64,000 bases of DNA from Bellilinea sp040754815 (lineage in GTDB: Bacteria > Chloroflexota > Anaerolineae > Anaerolineales > Anaerolineaceae): assembly GCA_040754815.1 (NCBI GenBank), contig JBFMBX010000006.1, forward strand, positions 62,001 to 126,000. The letters are read 5' to 3'. Under the pieces are notes generated by a model that was given only the letters and a program-made list of their open reading frames with translations, had not been told where the DNA came from and did no database searches. Position numbers and translations under genes: made by a program. This document shows, piece by piece, positions 42,430 to 51,032 of the stretch (position 1 is the first letter of the stretch; the number at the start of each line of letters is the position of its first letter).

Positions 42430-43356
42430 GTGGATGAAATCTTCGGCAAACAGAACGCCCAGTGGTGGGACGGCGGCGAAAGAGTCAAAATAGGCCAGTC
42501 TTTCGAGCCGCGCCGGCTGGACACACCGCTGGATAAGATGGTGCGCCGTTTTGCGGGGCGGCGTTCGCGCACCCGCACCGAGCGCAAACGCGGCCGTTAT
42601 GTGCAGTCGCGGCCATCGTACGGCAAAGCGGACGATCTGGCGTTCGATGCCACCCTGCGGGCGGCTGCGCCGCACCAGCATGAGCGGGAAGAAGACCGCA
42701 GACGGGTGGCTTTTTCGGTACGGCCGAGTGATTACATGCGCAAAGTTCGCGTGCGGCGAGCGGCCAACCTGATTCTCTTCCTTGTGGATGCTTCGTGGTC
42801 CATGGCGGTGGCTGAACGGATGCAGGCTACCAAAGGGGCCATCCTTTCTCTGCTGACGGATGCCTATCAGCGGCGCGACCGGGTGGGGCTGATCGTTTTC
42901 CAGAAAGATCGTGCCACGCTGGTACTGCCGCCGACCAATTCGGTGATGCTGGCGCAGCGCGCGCTTGCCGATATCCCGGTGGGCGGAAAAACGCCGCTTT
43001 CCGCCGGCTTGAAGCTGGCTTATGAAGTGTTGCAGCGCGAACGGATGCTGCACCCGGATGTGATGCCGTTGTTGATCGTGTTGACCGATGGAGCGGGTAA
43101 TGTATCAATGAGTAAATTGCCTCCCCAGGAAGAGGCTTACCGTATTGCCGGACAGATTGCCGAAGAGCATATTCACAGTGTAGTCATCAATATGGAACAT
43201 GTGGCTTTCGATCAGGGGCTGGCACAGGCGCTGGCCGATCATTTGCAGGCGCCCTGTTATACGATTGGCGACTTGAAAGCAGAAAATTTGTACCTGACCG
43301 TACGCCGCGAAATTCAAACCACCCAGCTCAACCCTCCGCTTGATGAACGGCGCTGA
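42430..43356 (+). CDS. VWA-domain chelatase region (ChlD-like), probably the frameshift extension of the AAA+ gene
   Basis: A VWA domain with the metal-ion site DASWSM (MIDAS type) in LFLVDASWSMAVAERMQATKG, then IVFQKDRATLVLPPT and IVLTDGAGNVSM. A Pro/Arg-rich part precedes it (RRSRTRTERKRGRY). The first in-frame GTG is 42430, but the frame stays open upstream through the AAA+ gene's end and no ribosome site precedes 42430. I therefore judge that it is normally made by -1 frameshifting from the AAA+ gene, giving a ~695-residue AAA+-VWA chain. A separate start at 42430 is the alternative. Confidence 0.85.
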   Translation: MDEIFGKQNAQWWDGGERVKIGQSFEPRRLDTPLDKMVRRFAGRRSRTRTERKRGRYVQSRPSYGKADDLAFDATLRAAAPHQHEREEDRRRVAFSVRPSDYMRKVRVRRAANLILFLVDASWSMAVAERMQATKGAILSLLTDAYQRRDRVGLIVFQKDRATLVLPPTNSVMLAQRALADIPVGGKTPLSAGLKLAYEVLQRERMLHPDVMPLLIVLTDGAGNVSMSKLPPQEEAYRIAGQIAEEHIHSVVINMEHVAFDQGLAQALADHLQAPCYTIGDLKAENLYLTVRREIQTTQLNPPLDERR

Positions 43357-43430
43357 CGACTGCCCTGCTTATTTGCCTTGTCACATCCATGACGCCGTGA
43401 TATTATCGAGAAGTACTGGGAGATTTCTGG

Positions 43431-43841
43431 ATGGCATTTCGTACCGAACGCCGCACTCGAATCCGATCCATACTGGTTTTTATCATACTGGCCACGATTC
43501 CCTGTTATTGTTTGGGGTTCTTTCTTCTTCAACTCAATCGCAATGTTCCCGAACCGACTCCCGCAGCCACCATCACGCTGACGGAGACGGCGGTACCTTC
43601 CTTACCCTCCACCCTGACACCCACCATTTTCATTCAGCCGAGTGAAACGCTGACCCTTACCCCAACGGTGACCTGGACACCGACCCAGACGTTCACCCCC
43701 TTTGTGCCGCCTACCCGCACGCCAACTCAGACGGTCACAGCAACGCCAACTCAGGTTCCGACGGAAACCGTTGTGCCGCCGACCCCCACGGAAACTTCAA
43801 CGCAAGTGCCGCCATTACCCAGCGATACCCCTTCTTCATAA
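43431..43841 (+). CDS. Membrane-anchored Thr/Pro-rich protein, unknown function
   Basis: A 136-residue protein with an N-terminal transmembrane segment (SILVFIILATIPCYCLGFFLL) and then about 100 residues of Thr/Pro repeats (TPTPT-type). There is no folded domain in the extracellular part. Similar linkers occur elsewhere in this window. The ATG at 43431 is preceded by GGGAG with a long gap. It lies 75 bp after the chelatase gene and 24 bp before the first M42 peptidase gene, and could be expressed with either. Confidence 0.7.
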   Translation: MAFRTERRTRIRSILVFIILATIPCYCLGFFLLQLNRNVPEPTPAATITLTETAVPSLPSTLTPTIFIQPSETLTLTPTVTWTPTQTFTPFVPPTRTPTQTVTATPTQVPTETVVPPTPTETSTQVPPLPSDTPSS

Positions 43842-43864
43842 CCCAACGAGGAAGTAAATAGAAT

Positions 43865-44932
43865 ATGACCAGCAAACTCAAAGAATTTCTCAAAGAGTTG
43901 ATTTCGTTGCCGGGACTTTCCGGTTACGAAAAGCCGGTGCGGGAGCGCATCCAGCAGGAATGGCAGCCGCTGGTGGATGAAATTTCTACCAGCCCGCTGG
44001 GCAGTCTGCATGCGCTCAAACGCGGCAGCGGCGAGGAACCGCGCCGCAGTATTTTGCTGGCCACCCACATGGATGCCATCGGCATGATGGTTACGGAGAT
44101 TGTGGACGGCTGGCTGCGTTTTACCTCCATTGGGGGCATTGACCCGCGCATTCTGCCCGGCCAGCAGGTGATTGTGCATGGCCGCGAGGACTTGCCCGCG
44201 GTGGTGGTTCAACCGCCGGCCCACTTGCTGCCGGAGGAGGTCAATTCGCGGCAGACGGTTGAGATGAAATACCTGCTGGTGGATACCGGCTTGCTGCCGG
44301 AGCAGGTGCAGGAACTGGTGCGGGTGGGCGATTTGATTTCCTTTGCCCAGCCGCCGCTAGATTTGAGTAATGACTTGCTGGCAGGCCACAGTCTTGATAA
44401 CCGCGCCTCAGTAGCCGCGCTGACGGTTTGTTTGCAGGCTTTGCAGAGCATTCGCCATATGTGGGATGTGTGGGCCGTGGCTACCGTCCAGGAAGAAATT
44501 ACGCTGGGCGGCGGCTACACTTCTCCGTTTTCTATCCGTCCCGACCTGGCGGTGGCGGTGGATGTCACCTTTGCCAGAGGCCCGGGCGGCCCATCGGATT
44601 ACCGCACGTTTCCATTGGGCAAGGGGTTGACCATTGGTTGGGGGGCGAACATTCATCCCGCTTTTTACCGTGCGCTCAAAGAAACTGCCGAGCGGCTGGA
44701 TATTCCATTTCATCAGGAGATTTTACCGGCCCGTTCCGGCACCGATGCGGTAGCCATGCAGGTAGTTGCCGAGGGCATCCCCACCGCTGTGTTGAGCATA
44801 CCCCTGCGCTACATGCACACGCCGGTGGAAGTGATTTCGCTAAAGGATGTGCAGCGCACGGGGCATCTGCTGGCTCAATTCATTGCCGGCCTGAAGGCAG
44901 ATTTTATGGATTCGCTTAATTGGGAAGATTAG
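43865..44932 (+). CDS. M42-family aminopeptidase, copy 1
   Basis: A 355-residue metal-dependent aminopeptidase of family M42 (tetrahedral TET-type). Conserved metal and catalytic elements are ATHMDAIG, HSLDNRAS, VQEEITLGG, AVDVTF and MHTP. The start at 43865 follows GAGGAAGTAAATAGAAT. It is one of three similar genes; the other two lie at 47556-48641 and 48661-49659, separated from it by the restriction-modification genes. Likely role: degrading short peptides in the cytoplasm. Confidence 0.9.
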   Translation: MTSKLKEFLKELISLPGLSGYEKPVRERIQQEWQPLVDEISTSPLGSLHALKRGSGEEPRRSILLATHMDAIGMMVTEIVDGWLRFTSIGGIDPRILPGQQVIVHGREDLPAVVVQPPAHLLPEEVNSRQTVEMKYLLVDTGLLPEQVQELVRVGDLISFAQPPLDLSNDLLAGHSLDNRASVAALTVCLQALQSIRHMWDVWAVATVQEEITLGGGYTSPFSIRPDLAVAVDVTFARGPGGPSDYRTFPLGKGLTIGWGANIHPAFYRALKETAERLDIPFHQEILPARSGTDAVAMQVVAEGIPTAVLSIPLRYMHTPVEVISLKDVQRTGHLLAQFIAGLKADFMDSLNWED

Positions 44933-44944
44933 GCCGTTATCAGG

Positions 44945-46624
44945 ATGATTAAATACCTGATCACCCCCGATGAAGCACATTTATTAGAAGATGCCCAAAG
45001 GCTGGCATCTCAGTCTTTGGATTTTGCTTTACTGGTGTCGGGCGGTCTCTCCGTAGAATCATGGAAGTTCATTTACCAAATTTTAGATGAACTGACGCGC
45101 GCTTTAAAACCCGGTGGGTTATTATTCATCCAGGGTCTGCCGTTGCAGTTGCCCTCGCTGGGGGTGTATCTGGATCAACGGTTGAATTTCAAGTACTGGA
45201 TTGTGCTTGAATCCCGCCTAAGCCGGTTGACGAATGGCCTACCTTCTGTGCATAGCGGATTGCTGATGTTCGTGAAAGGCACCCACTTTGAAATTAATAA
45301 AGTGAGAATTCCTCACGAGTATTGTTCAGCCTGTGGACGGACATTGAAAGATTGGGGCGGAAAAGCGCATTTAATGAATCCGGCCGGTGCGGCAATTTCT
45401 GATGTTTGGAAATCTCTTCATGGGGAGAATAACTATACATCTTTGGGGAATGCATTTTACCAGCGCATCCTTAATATGGTAGATTTGAATGGGAAAGAGA
45501 TCATTGGCTGGGCTGGGCCGCAGCACGCCCTGCCTATCGGCCAGAAGCCGGGGGTCGTTCGGGAAAATAGAGTTCATTACCAGCCGAGCCTGTTTTCGGC
45601 GATTCAGCCGATTAAAAGCGAAGTGAAATATGAAGCAGGGGCTGGCGAATATCCTGCCTTCAATGTGATTTTGCAGGGGGATGCTTTAGAAATTCTCCGA
45701 AAATATCCAGATGAGTCGATTGATCTGGTATTTGCTGATCCTCCCTACAATCTGGATAAGTCTTACAATGTGTATAACGATGAACTGGCCAGCAAAGAAT
45801 ATCTGGACTGGTGTAACCAGTGGCTGGATGAATATATCCGCATTCTGAAACCGACCGGCTCCTTGTTCGTTCTTAATCTGCCGCGCTGGTCAATGTATCA
45901 TGCGGATTACCTGAATCAGCGATTGTATTTTCAAAACTGGATCGTCTGGGATGCTTTATCTGAACCGCGGGGAAAATTGATGCCCGCGCATTACGGTTTG
46001 CTTTTTTATACCAAGAAAAAGGATGGTTTCACTTTCAATTACGACGCTATAAAGAGCATAGATAGTCGTACCTATTGTTTGCGGGCTTCGTGTGTGCGAA
46101 GCCGTAAATCCAGGGGTGAAAATAATCAGGAGCCTCTTACAGATTTATGGTGGGATATTCATCGGATCAAGCATCGGCGCGACCGGGATTATCATCCCTG
46201 TCAATTGCCGGAGGCATTGCTCAAGCGAATTATCTTATTAACTACCAATCCGAATGATGTAGTTCTCGATGCACTTGCGGGAACCGGCACAACCATTATC
46301 ACGGCTGCCAAATTAGGCCGCCGATACGTGGGTATCGATATTGATCCTTATTATGTAGAACTGATGCAAAGAAAGATCGTCGAAGTACACTCGAGCGGAG
46401 ATGTGATTCGTTCACCCATCAAACGCTCGAAATCAGGTTTGACAAAGAAAGAACTGCAGTTAGAATTGCGTTCGCTTGCCAAGAAATTAGGCAGGCTTCC
46501 GACCCCAGAAGATGTAGCAACATATAGCCGTTATGATTTGAAAGTGTACCTGGATGTTTTCCCCTCTTGGGGAAAGGCAATTAAAGCCGCAAAATTGGAG
46601 ATCGCCAATGACCAAAGGTCTTGA
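44945..46624 (+). CDS. DNA methyltransferase with an N-terminal degenerate duplicate and C-terminal homing-associated repeat
   Basis: A 559-residue modification methylase of the beta class: DPPY at 265-268, LKPTGSLFVLNLP, and SAM motif LDALAGTGTT at 441-450 with GIDIDP at 463-468. Residues about 24-185 look like a decayed copy of 258-410: SLDFALLVSGG matches SIDLVFADPPY, LKPGGLLFIQGLP matches LKPTGSLFVLNLP, and YLDQRLNFKYWIV matches YLNQRLYFQNWIV. The last ~50 residues (LAKKLGRLPTPEDVATYSRY) resemble the homing endonuclease-associated repeat. It overlaps the next gene by 17 bp, supporting a restriction-modification pair. The start has only a weak ribosome site. Confidence 0.85.
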   Translation: MIKYLITPDEAHLLEDAQRLASQSLDFALLVSGGLSVESWKFIYQILDELTRALKPGGLLFIQGLPLQLPSLGVYLDQRLNFKYWIVLESRLSRLTNGLPSVHSGLLMFVKGTHFEINKVRIPHEYCSACGRTLKDWGGKAHLMNPAGAAISDVWKSLHGENNYTSLGNAFYQRILNMVDLNGKEIIGWAGPQHALPIGQKPGVVRENRVHYQPSLFSAIQPIKSEVKYEAGAGEYPAFNVILQGDALEILRKYPDESIDLVFADPPYNLDKSYNVYNDELASKEYLDWCNQWLDEYIRILKPTGSLFVLNLPRWSMYHADYLNQRLYFQNWIVWDALSEPRGKLMPAHYGLLFYTKKKDGFTFNYDAIKSIDSRTYCLRASCVRSRKSRGENNQEPLTDLWWDIHRIKHRRDRDYHPCQLPEALLKRIILLTTNPNDVVLDALAGTGTTIITAAKLGRRYVGIDIDPYYVELMQRKIVEVHSSGDVIRSPIKRSKSGLTKKELQLELRSLAKKLGRLPTPEDVATYSRYDLKVYLDVFPSWGKAIKAAKLEIANDQRS

Positions 46625-47555
46625 AAAAATCTCTTTTGATCAAGTCTGGCAGACCGCAACGGTTTTTTATCTCAATCCTTCATTAGAGGATGAGATTGAC
46701 CATGAAGTTGAAAATTTACTGAATATTGCCGGGCAATCTCATCTTTCCAGCGGCCAAATGCTAAAAGAAGAAGAATTGAGGAAAGAAATTGCTCAAAACC
46801 CCGCCGTTTTGGATGTTGTTTTGAGGGATTTGGAATTGTCTGAGGAAAAATTTTTGAGGTTGATTTCACTGCTGCGGCGGATGGGGAGAATCGAGGGCGG
46901 TTTTGATACGGAATGGTCACTGACGAAAATTAAAAATAAACTTTCGCAAGATTACAACTTCTTAAGTCAAGTGGTTTCTCTGCTGTATAACGGTTGTAAT
47001 GATGAGGAATTGGCTGCCCGTGTCCCGCGATACTATCTGGAAAGTTTGAATTACGCCGAAATTGGTGCCAGTACGCAGGCCGCTCGCAAAGTGCGGTATA
47101 AGCGTTCCTTGATTGGGACATACGGAGCAAAAAAAGGCCATAAAGTCGAAGCGGAGATTGAAAACATTCTGAAAAATGTTCAAAGCAAGTACGGAATTAC
47201 CTTTGCAAAAGGGCGTTCCCGTTTTGTCGAAACGGATATTGATTTTGCAGTGCCAAGCCTTGATGATCCCTGGGTGATTCTGATGTGTTCGTTTCAAGAA
47301 ACTACCAGCAGTGGTCAAACCAATAAAGCGCGCGACATGCTGGCCATTTATGACCGCATTCGACATTCCAATAGCCGGTATAATGAGCGAAGGGTATTTG
47401 TCAATTTTGCCGATGGCGGCGGATGGTTGGCAAGAAAGCGGGACCTTTTCAGGCTGTGGGAAAATTGTCATTTCTTTTTGAATTTACACAATTTAAACGA
47501 TTTAGAGAAAATCGTCTTGGAATATGTTCCGGAAAAATACCATCAACATCAATAA
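46608..47555 (+). CDS. Probable restriction endonuclease partner
   Basis: A 315-residue protein, assigned mainly from its position directly after, and overlapping, the DNA methyltransferase. A PD-(D/E)XK-like patch is suggested by VETDIDFAVPSLDDPWVILMCSF, but the exact catalytic residues are unclear, and QETTSSGQTNK follows it. The N-terminal half is helical and Leu-rich (DVVLRDLELSEEKFLRLISLLRR). The start at 46608 follows TTGGAG; an upstream ATG at 46554 lies inside the methylase gene. Codon use is visibly more A+T-rich than in neighbours, suggesting acquisition. I cannot name the recognition site. Confidence 0.6.
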   Translation: MTKGLEKISFDQVWQTATVFYLNPSLEDEIDHEVENLLNIAGQSHLSSGQMLKEEELRKEIAQNPAVLDVVLRDLELSEEKFLRLISLLRRMGRIEGGFDTEWSLTKIKNKLSQDYNFLSQVVSLLYNGCNDEELAARVPRYYLESLNYAEIGASTQAARKVRYKRSLIGTYGAKKGHKVEAEIENILKNVQSKYGITFAKGRSRFVETDIDFAVPSLDDPWVILMCSFQETTSSGQTNKARDMLAIYDRIRHSNSRYNERRVFVNFADGGGWLARKRDLFRLWENCHFFLNLHNLNDLEKIVLEYVPEKYHQHQ

Positions 47556-48641
47556 ATGCCAATGAACGAATATTCTTCAATCTCACTTCCAATTTCTGAA
47601 AGTCAACTTGAACTCCTCGAACGGCTGTGCAATGCGGTGGCCGTTTCAGGCGATGAGCGCGAAGTACGCGCAATTGTGCTGGAAGAAATTCAGCCTTTTG
47701 CCGATGAGGTGCGGGTAGATGCGCTGGGCAATGTGCTGGCCGTGCGCCACGCCCAAGGGGAAAACCCGCTGCGGGTAATGCTGGCCGCCCACATGGATGA
47801 AGTCGGCTTTATTCTTGTCGAAGAAGAAGAAGGCGGCTGGTACCGTTTTGAGGTGTTGGGCGGTGTGGACCCGCGTGTTCTGGTCGGCAAACCGGTGCTG
47901 GTGGGCAAAGACCACCTGCCGGGCGTAATCGGCACGCGCCCCATTCACCTGACCACCCCGGATGAACGAAAAAATGCGCTCACCGTGGAACAGTTACGCA
48001 TTGATTTGGGCAACGAGAACGGCAAAAAGGTCAAACCGGGTGAACGCGCCACATTTGCAACCCGTTTTCGGCAGACCGGCCCCAGCCTGATTGGCAAGGC
48101 ACTGGATGACCGGCTGGGGGTGGCAACGTTAATTGAACTGGTTAAGAACCCTCCCGCAAACGTGGAACTGCTGGCCGCCTTCACCGTTCAGGAAGAAATT
48201 GGCCTGCGCGGCGCAGGGGTGGCAGCATACGCCTTTAACCCGGATGTGGCCATTGCGGTAGATGCCACACCTGCCAATGACCTGCCGCTGTGGGATGGAG
48301 AGGAAAACACCCGCTATAATACCCGACTGGGCGCCGGCCCGGCCATCTACGTGGCCGATGCGGCCACGCTTTCCGACCCGCGCCTGATTCGTCATTTGAT
48401 TCGCACGGCTGAGGAAATGGGCATACCATACCAGATTCGCCAGCCCGGCGGAGGCGGAACAGACGCCGGCGCCATTCACAAGCAGCGGGAGGGTATCCCG
48501 GTGGTTTCGGTTTCGGTGCCGGTGCGGTATGCGCATACCCCGGCCTTGCAGGCACGGATGTTGGACTGGGAAAACACCCTTTCTCTGCTGTATCATGGAC
48601 TGGAGCGGCTCAGCCCGCATTTGTTCTCGGAAGATCGCTAA
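47556..48641 (+). CDS. M42-family aminopeptidase, copy 2
   Basis: A 361-residue M42 aminopeptidase. Active-site elements are AAHMDEVGF, ALDDRLGVA, VQEEIGLRGAG, AVDATPAND and YAHTP. The start is the ATG at 47556 immediately after the upstream gene's stop; an ATG at 47562 is also in frame, and neither has a clear ribosome site. It is more similar in layout to copy 3 than to copy 1. The tandem of copies 2 and 3 with 19 bp between them suggests an operon. Confidence 0.9.
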   Translation: MPMNEYSSISLPISESQLELLERLCNAVAVSGDEREVRAIVLEEIQPFADEVRVDALGNVLAVRHAQGENPLRVMLAAHMDEVGFILVEEEEGGWYRFEVLGGVDPRVLVGKPVLVGKDHLPGVIGTRPIHLTTPDERKNALTVEQLRIDLGNENGKKVKPGERATFATRFRQTGPSLIGKALDDRLGVATLIELVKNPPANVELLAAFTVQEEIGLRGAGVAAYAFNPDVAIAVDATPANDLPLWDGEENTRYNTRLGAGPAIYVADAATLSDPRLIRHLIRTAEEMGIPYQIRQPGGGGTDAGAIHKQREGIPVVSVSVPVRYAHTPALQARMLDWENTLSLLYHGLERLSPHLFSEDR

Positions 48642-48660
48642 AACAAATTGGGAGTACTGC

Positions 48661-49659
48661 ATGAAAGAACTCATTCAATCACTGGTCGAGATGACAGCAC
48701 CCTCTGGTTATGAAGCGCCCATTCGCGAACTCATCCAGCAGGAAGTGAAGGACTATGCCGATGAGGTGCGCGTCGATGCGCTGGGCAATCTGGTGGTGCG
48801 CAAAGGGCAAAAGAGCAGCAGCGGTAAGCGCATCATGCTGGCGGCTCACATGGATGAAATCGGCCTCATTGCCACTCACATTGACGAAAACGGTTTTGTG
48901 CGTTTTTCTACCATTGGCGGCGTGCGACCGCATACGCTGTACGGCGGGCGGGTGCGCTTTTTGAACGGCACCGCCGGCGTGATTGGCGGTGAACGGCTGG
49001 AAAACATGGAGCGCGTCCATGGGTTTGAAAAATTATTCATTGATGTGGGCGCCACCAGCCGTGAGGACTGCCCCGTGCGGGTGGGAGATGTGGCCGGTTT
49101 TGAACGGCCGTTTCTCGATTTGGGCAAGCGGCTGGTCGCAAAATCCATGGATGACCGGATTTCGGTGGCGGTGATGATTGAAACCCTGCGGCGGCTGAAA
49201 GACACCCCCCATGAGGTTTTCTTTGTGTTCACCACTCAGGAAGAAGTCGGTGTGCGCGGCGCAACCACGGCCGCCTTTGGGGTTGATCCCGAACTCGGCA
49301 TTGCGGTGGATGTGACCGGCACGGGCGATACCCCCAAGGGGGTAAAAATGGCCGTTGCGCTGGGCAAAGGCCCGGCCATCAAGGTGAAGGATAGCGGCAT
49401 GATTGCCGACCCGCGGGTGGTGCGCTGGATGGCGGATACTGCCGAACAGGCGGCCATCCCTTACCAGCTGGAAATTCTGGAGGGTGGTTCGACCGATGCG
49501 CGCGCCATGCAGTTGAGCCGTGCCGGCGTACCGGCCGGCTGTCTTTCGATTCCCTGCCGCTACATTCACACCCCTTCGGAAATGGTGGATTTCGATGATG
49601 TGCAGAATTCCGTGCGTTTGCTGACGGCGCTTTTGCAATCGCCGGTTGATTTGAAATGA
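48661..49659 (+). CDS. M42-family aminopeptidase, copy 3
   Basis: A 332-residue M42 aminopeptidase. Active-site elements are AAHMDEIGL, SMDDRISVA, TQEEVGVRGA, AVDVTG and YIHTP. The start at 48661 follows GGAGTACTGC. A longer frame back to 48529 lies inside copy 2 and is a shadow. Its stop overlaps a possible start of the solute-binding lipoprotein gene, so it may be co-transcribed with the lipoprotein gene. Confidence 0.92.
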   Translation: MKELIQSLVEMTAPSGYEAPIRELIQQEVKDYADEVRVDALGNLVVRKGQKSSSGKRIMLAAHMDEIGLIATHIDENGFVRFSTIGGVRPHTLYGGRVRFLNGTAGVIGGERLENMERVHGFEKLFIDVGATSREDCPVRVGDVAGFERPFLDLGKRLVAKSMDDRISVAVMIETLRRLKDTPHEVFFVFTTQEEVGVRGATTAAFGVDPELGIAVDVTGTGDTPKGVKMAVALGKGPAIKVKDSGMIADPRVVRWMADTAEQAAIPYQLEILEGGSTDARAMQLSRAGVPAGCLSIPCRYIHTPSEMVDFDDVQNSVRLLTALLQSPVDLK

Positions 49660-49703
49660 GCCGAGGAATTCCCCGCATCGGTCTGCACCGTCAGGGGGAG
49701 GGA

Positions 49704-51032
49704 ATGAGAAGGTTCACACCGGCACGGATGCGGCTTGCCGGAGCGCTGGTGATTCTGGCCCTGCTGGCAGGTTGTGTGCAGTGGCTGGAGCCTGTATTTC
49801 CGGGGTTGTTCAGCCCGGCCCCAACCCTGACATCTGAGCCGCAGGTAACGCCGGCGGGTGAGACCACACCAACCAGCACGCCGGAACCTTTGCCAACGCA
49901 AGCCGGGGTGATTACCCTGACCCTGTGGCTGCCCCCGCAATTCGACCCTGCGGCGCAGACACCGGCCGGGCAGCTGATGCGTGAAAGGCTGGATGCTTTC
50001 ATGGAAGAAAATCCCGGCGTTCTGATTCATGTGCGCATCAAGGCAACCTCCGGCCCCGGCGGTTTGCTGGAATCGCTGACGGCGGCGGCTGCCGCGGCGC
50101 CGGCGGCGTTGCCCTCGGTGATTGCCCTCAGCCGCGGCGATCTGGAAGCGGCCGCCTTGAAAGATTTGATTTACCCGCTCGATGAAATCAGCGAGGAATT
50201 GAACACCGCGGATTGGTACCCCTATGCGCGTCAGATGAGTCAGGTGCAGGATATTCCTTTTGCCCTGCCGTTTGCCGGCGATGCGTTGATGCTATTTTAC
50301 CGCCCGGCTGCGGTGGGCGGCAATCCCCCCCAGAACTGGGATGAAATTCTGGCGTTTGGCAATCCCTTGCTCTTTGCGGGGGATGACCCTCAGGCCCTGT
50401 TCACACTGACTCTCTACCGCTCGCTGGGCGGACTGGTGCAGGATTTGCAGGGGCGGCCCGCGTTGCAGGCCGACTTGCTTCAACAGGTCTTTGAACTGTT
50501 TTCGGCTGGGGCGCGGCGGGGCACCTTCCCACAGGCGGTCGCTCAGTATCAAAGCGGGGGGCAGGTGTGGCAGGCCTATCAGGAAGGACAGGCCGACTGG
50601 GCGGTCACTTTTGCTTCTTACTACCTGAGCGATTTGCCGGCGGATACTGCTGCGCTGCTGCTGCCCTCGCTGGGAGGCGATGATTTTACTCAGGCGGTTG
50701 GCTGGGGACTGGCGATTGCCGACCCCGACCCTCAGCGCCGCCAGTGGGCGGTTGCGCTGGCTGAATACCTCAGCGCGGCAGACTTTCTGGCAGAGTGGGC
50801 GCCGGCAGCCGGTTACTTACCCGTTCACCCCACTTCTTTGAGCGGCTGGCAGGCGGGTGAGTTGCAGGCAACCCTCAGCCGGGTGGTGCTTTCGGCCCAG
50901 ATACGACCATCGAACGAGATTCTGGCCAGCATTGGCCCCGTTTTGCGCGAAAACGGGCTGGCGGTACTGCGCAATCAGGTTACCCCTGCACAGGCTGCCC
51001 AGTCTGCGGTGGAGAGACTGTTGACCCCATGA
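49704..51032 (+). CDS. Solute-binding lipoprotein (extracellular family 1, TP-rich linker)
   Basis: A 442-residue predicted lipoprotein with lipobox LLAGC, a short Thr/Pro linker and a substrate-binding-protein fold like family 1 sugar-binding proteins: ITLTLWLPPQFDP, LDAFMEENPGVLIHVRIKA, ALPFAGDALMLFYRPAAV and FTQAVGWGLAIADPDPQRRQ. No permease or ATPase gene is adjacent, so its transporter is elsewhere or it has another role. The start at 49704 follows GGGGGAGGGA and is preferred over 49656. It overlaps the next gene by 4 bp. Confidence 0.8.
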   Translation: MRRFTPARMRLAGALVILALLAGCVQWLEPVFPGLFSPAPTLTSEPQVTPAGETTPTSTPEPLPTQAGVITLTLWLPPQFDPAAQTPAGQLMRERLDAFMEENPGVLIHVRIKATSGPGGLLESLTAAAAAAPAALPSVIALSRGDLEAAALKDLIYPLDEISEELNTADWYPYARQMSQVQDIPFALPFAGDALMLFYRPAAVGGNPPQNWDEILAFGNPLLFAGDDPQALFTLTLYRSLGGLVQDLQGRPALQADLLQQVFELFSAGARRGTFPQAVAQYQSGGQVWQAYQEGQADWAVTFASYYLSDLPADTAALLLPSLGGDDFTQAVGWGLAIADPDPQRRQWAVALAEYLSAADFLAEWAPAAGYLPVHPTSLSGWQAGELQATLSRVVLSAQIRPSNEILASIGPVLRENGLAVLRNQVTPAQAAQSAVERLLTP

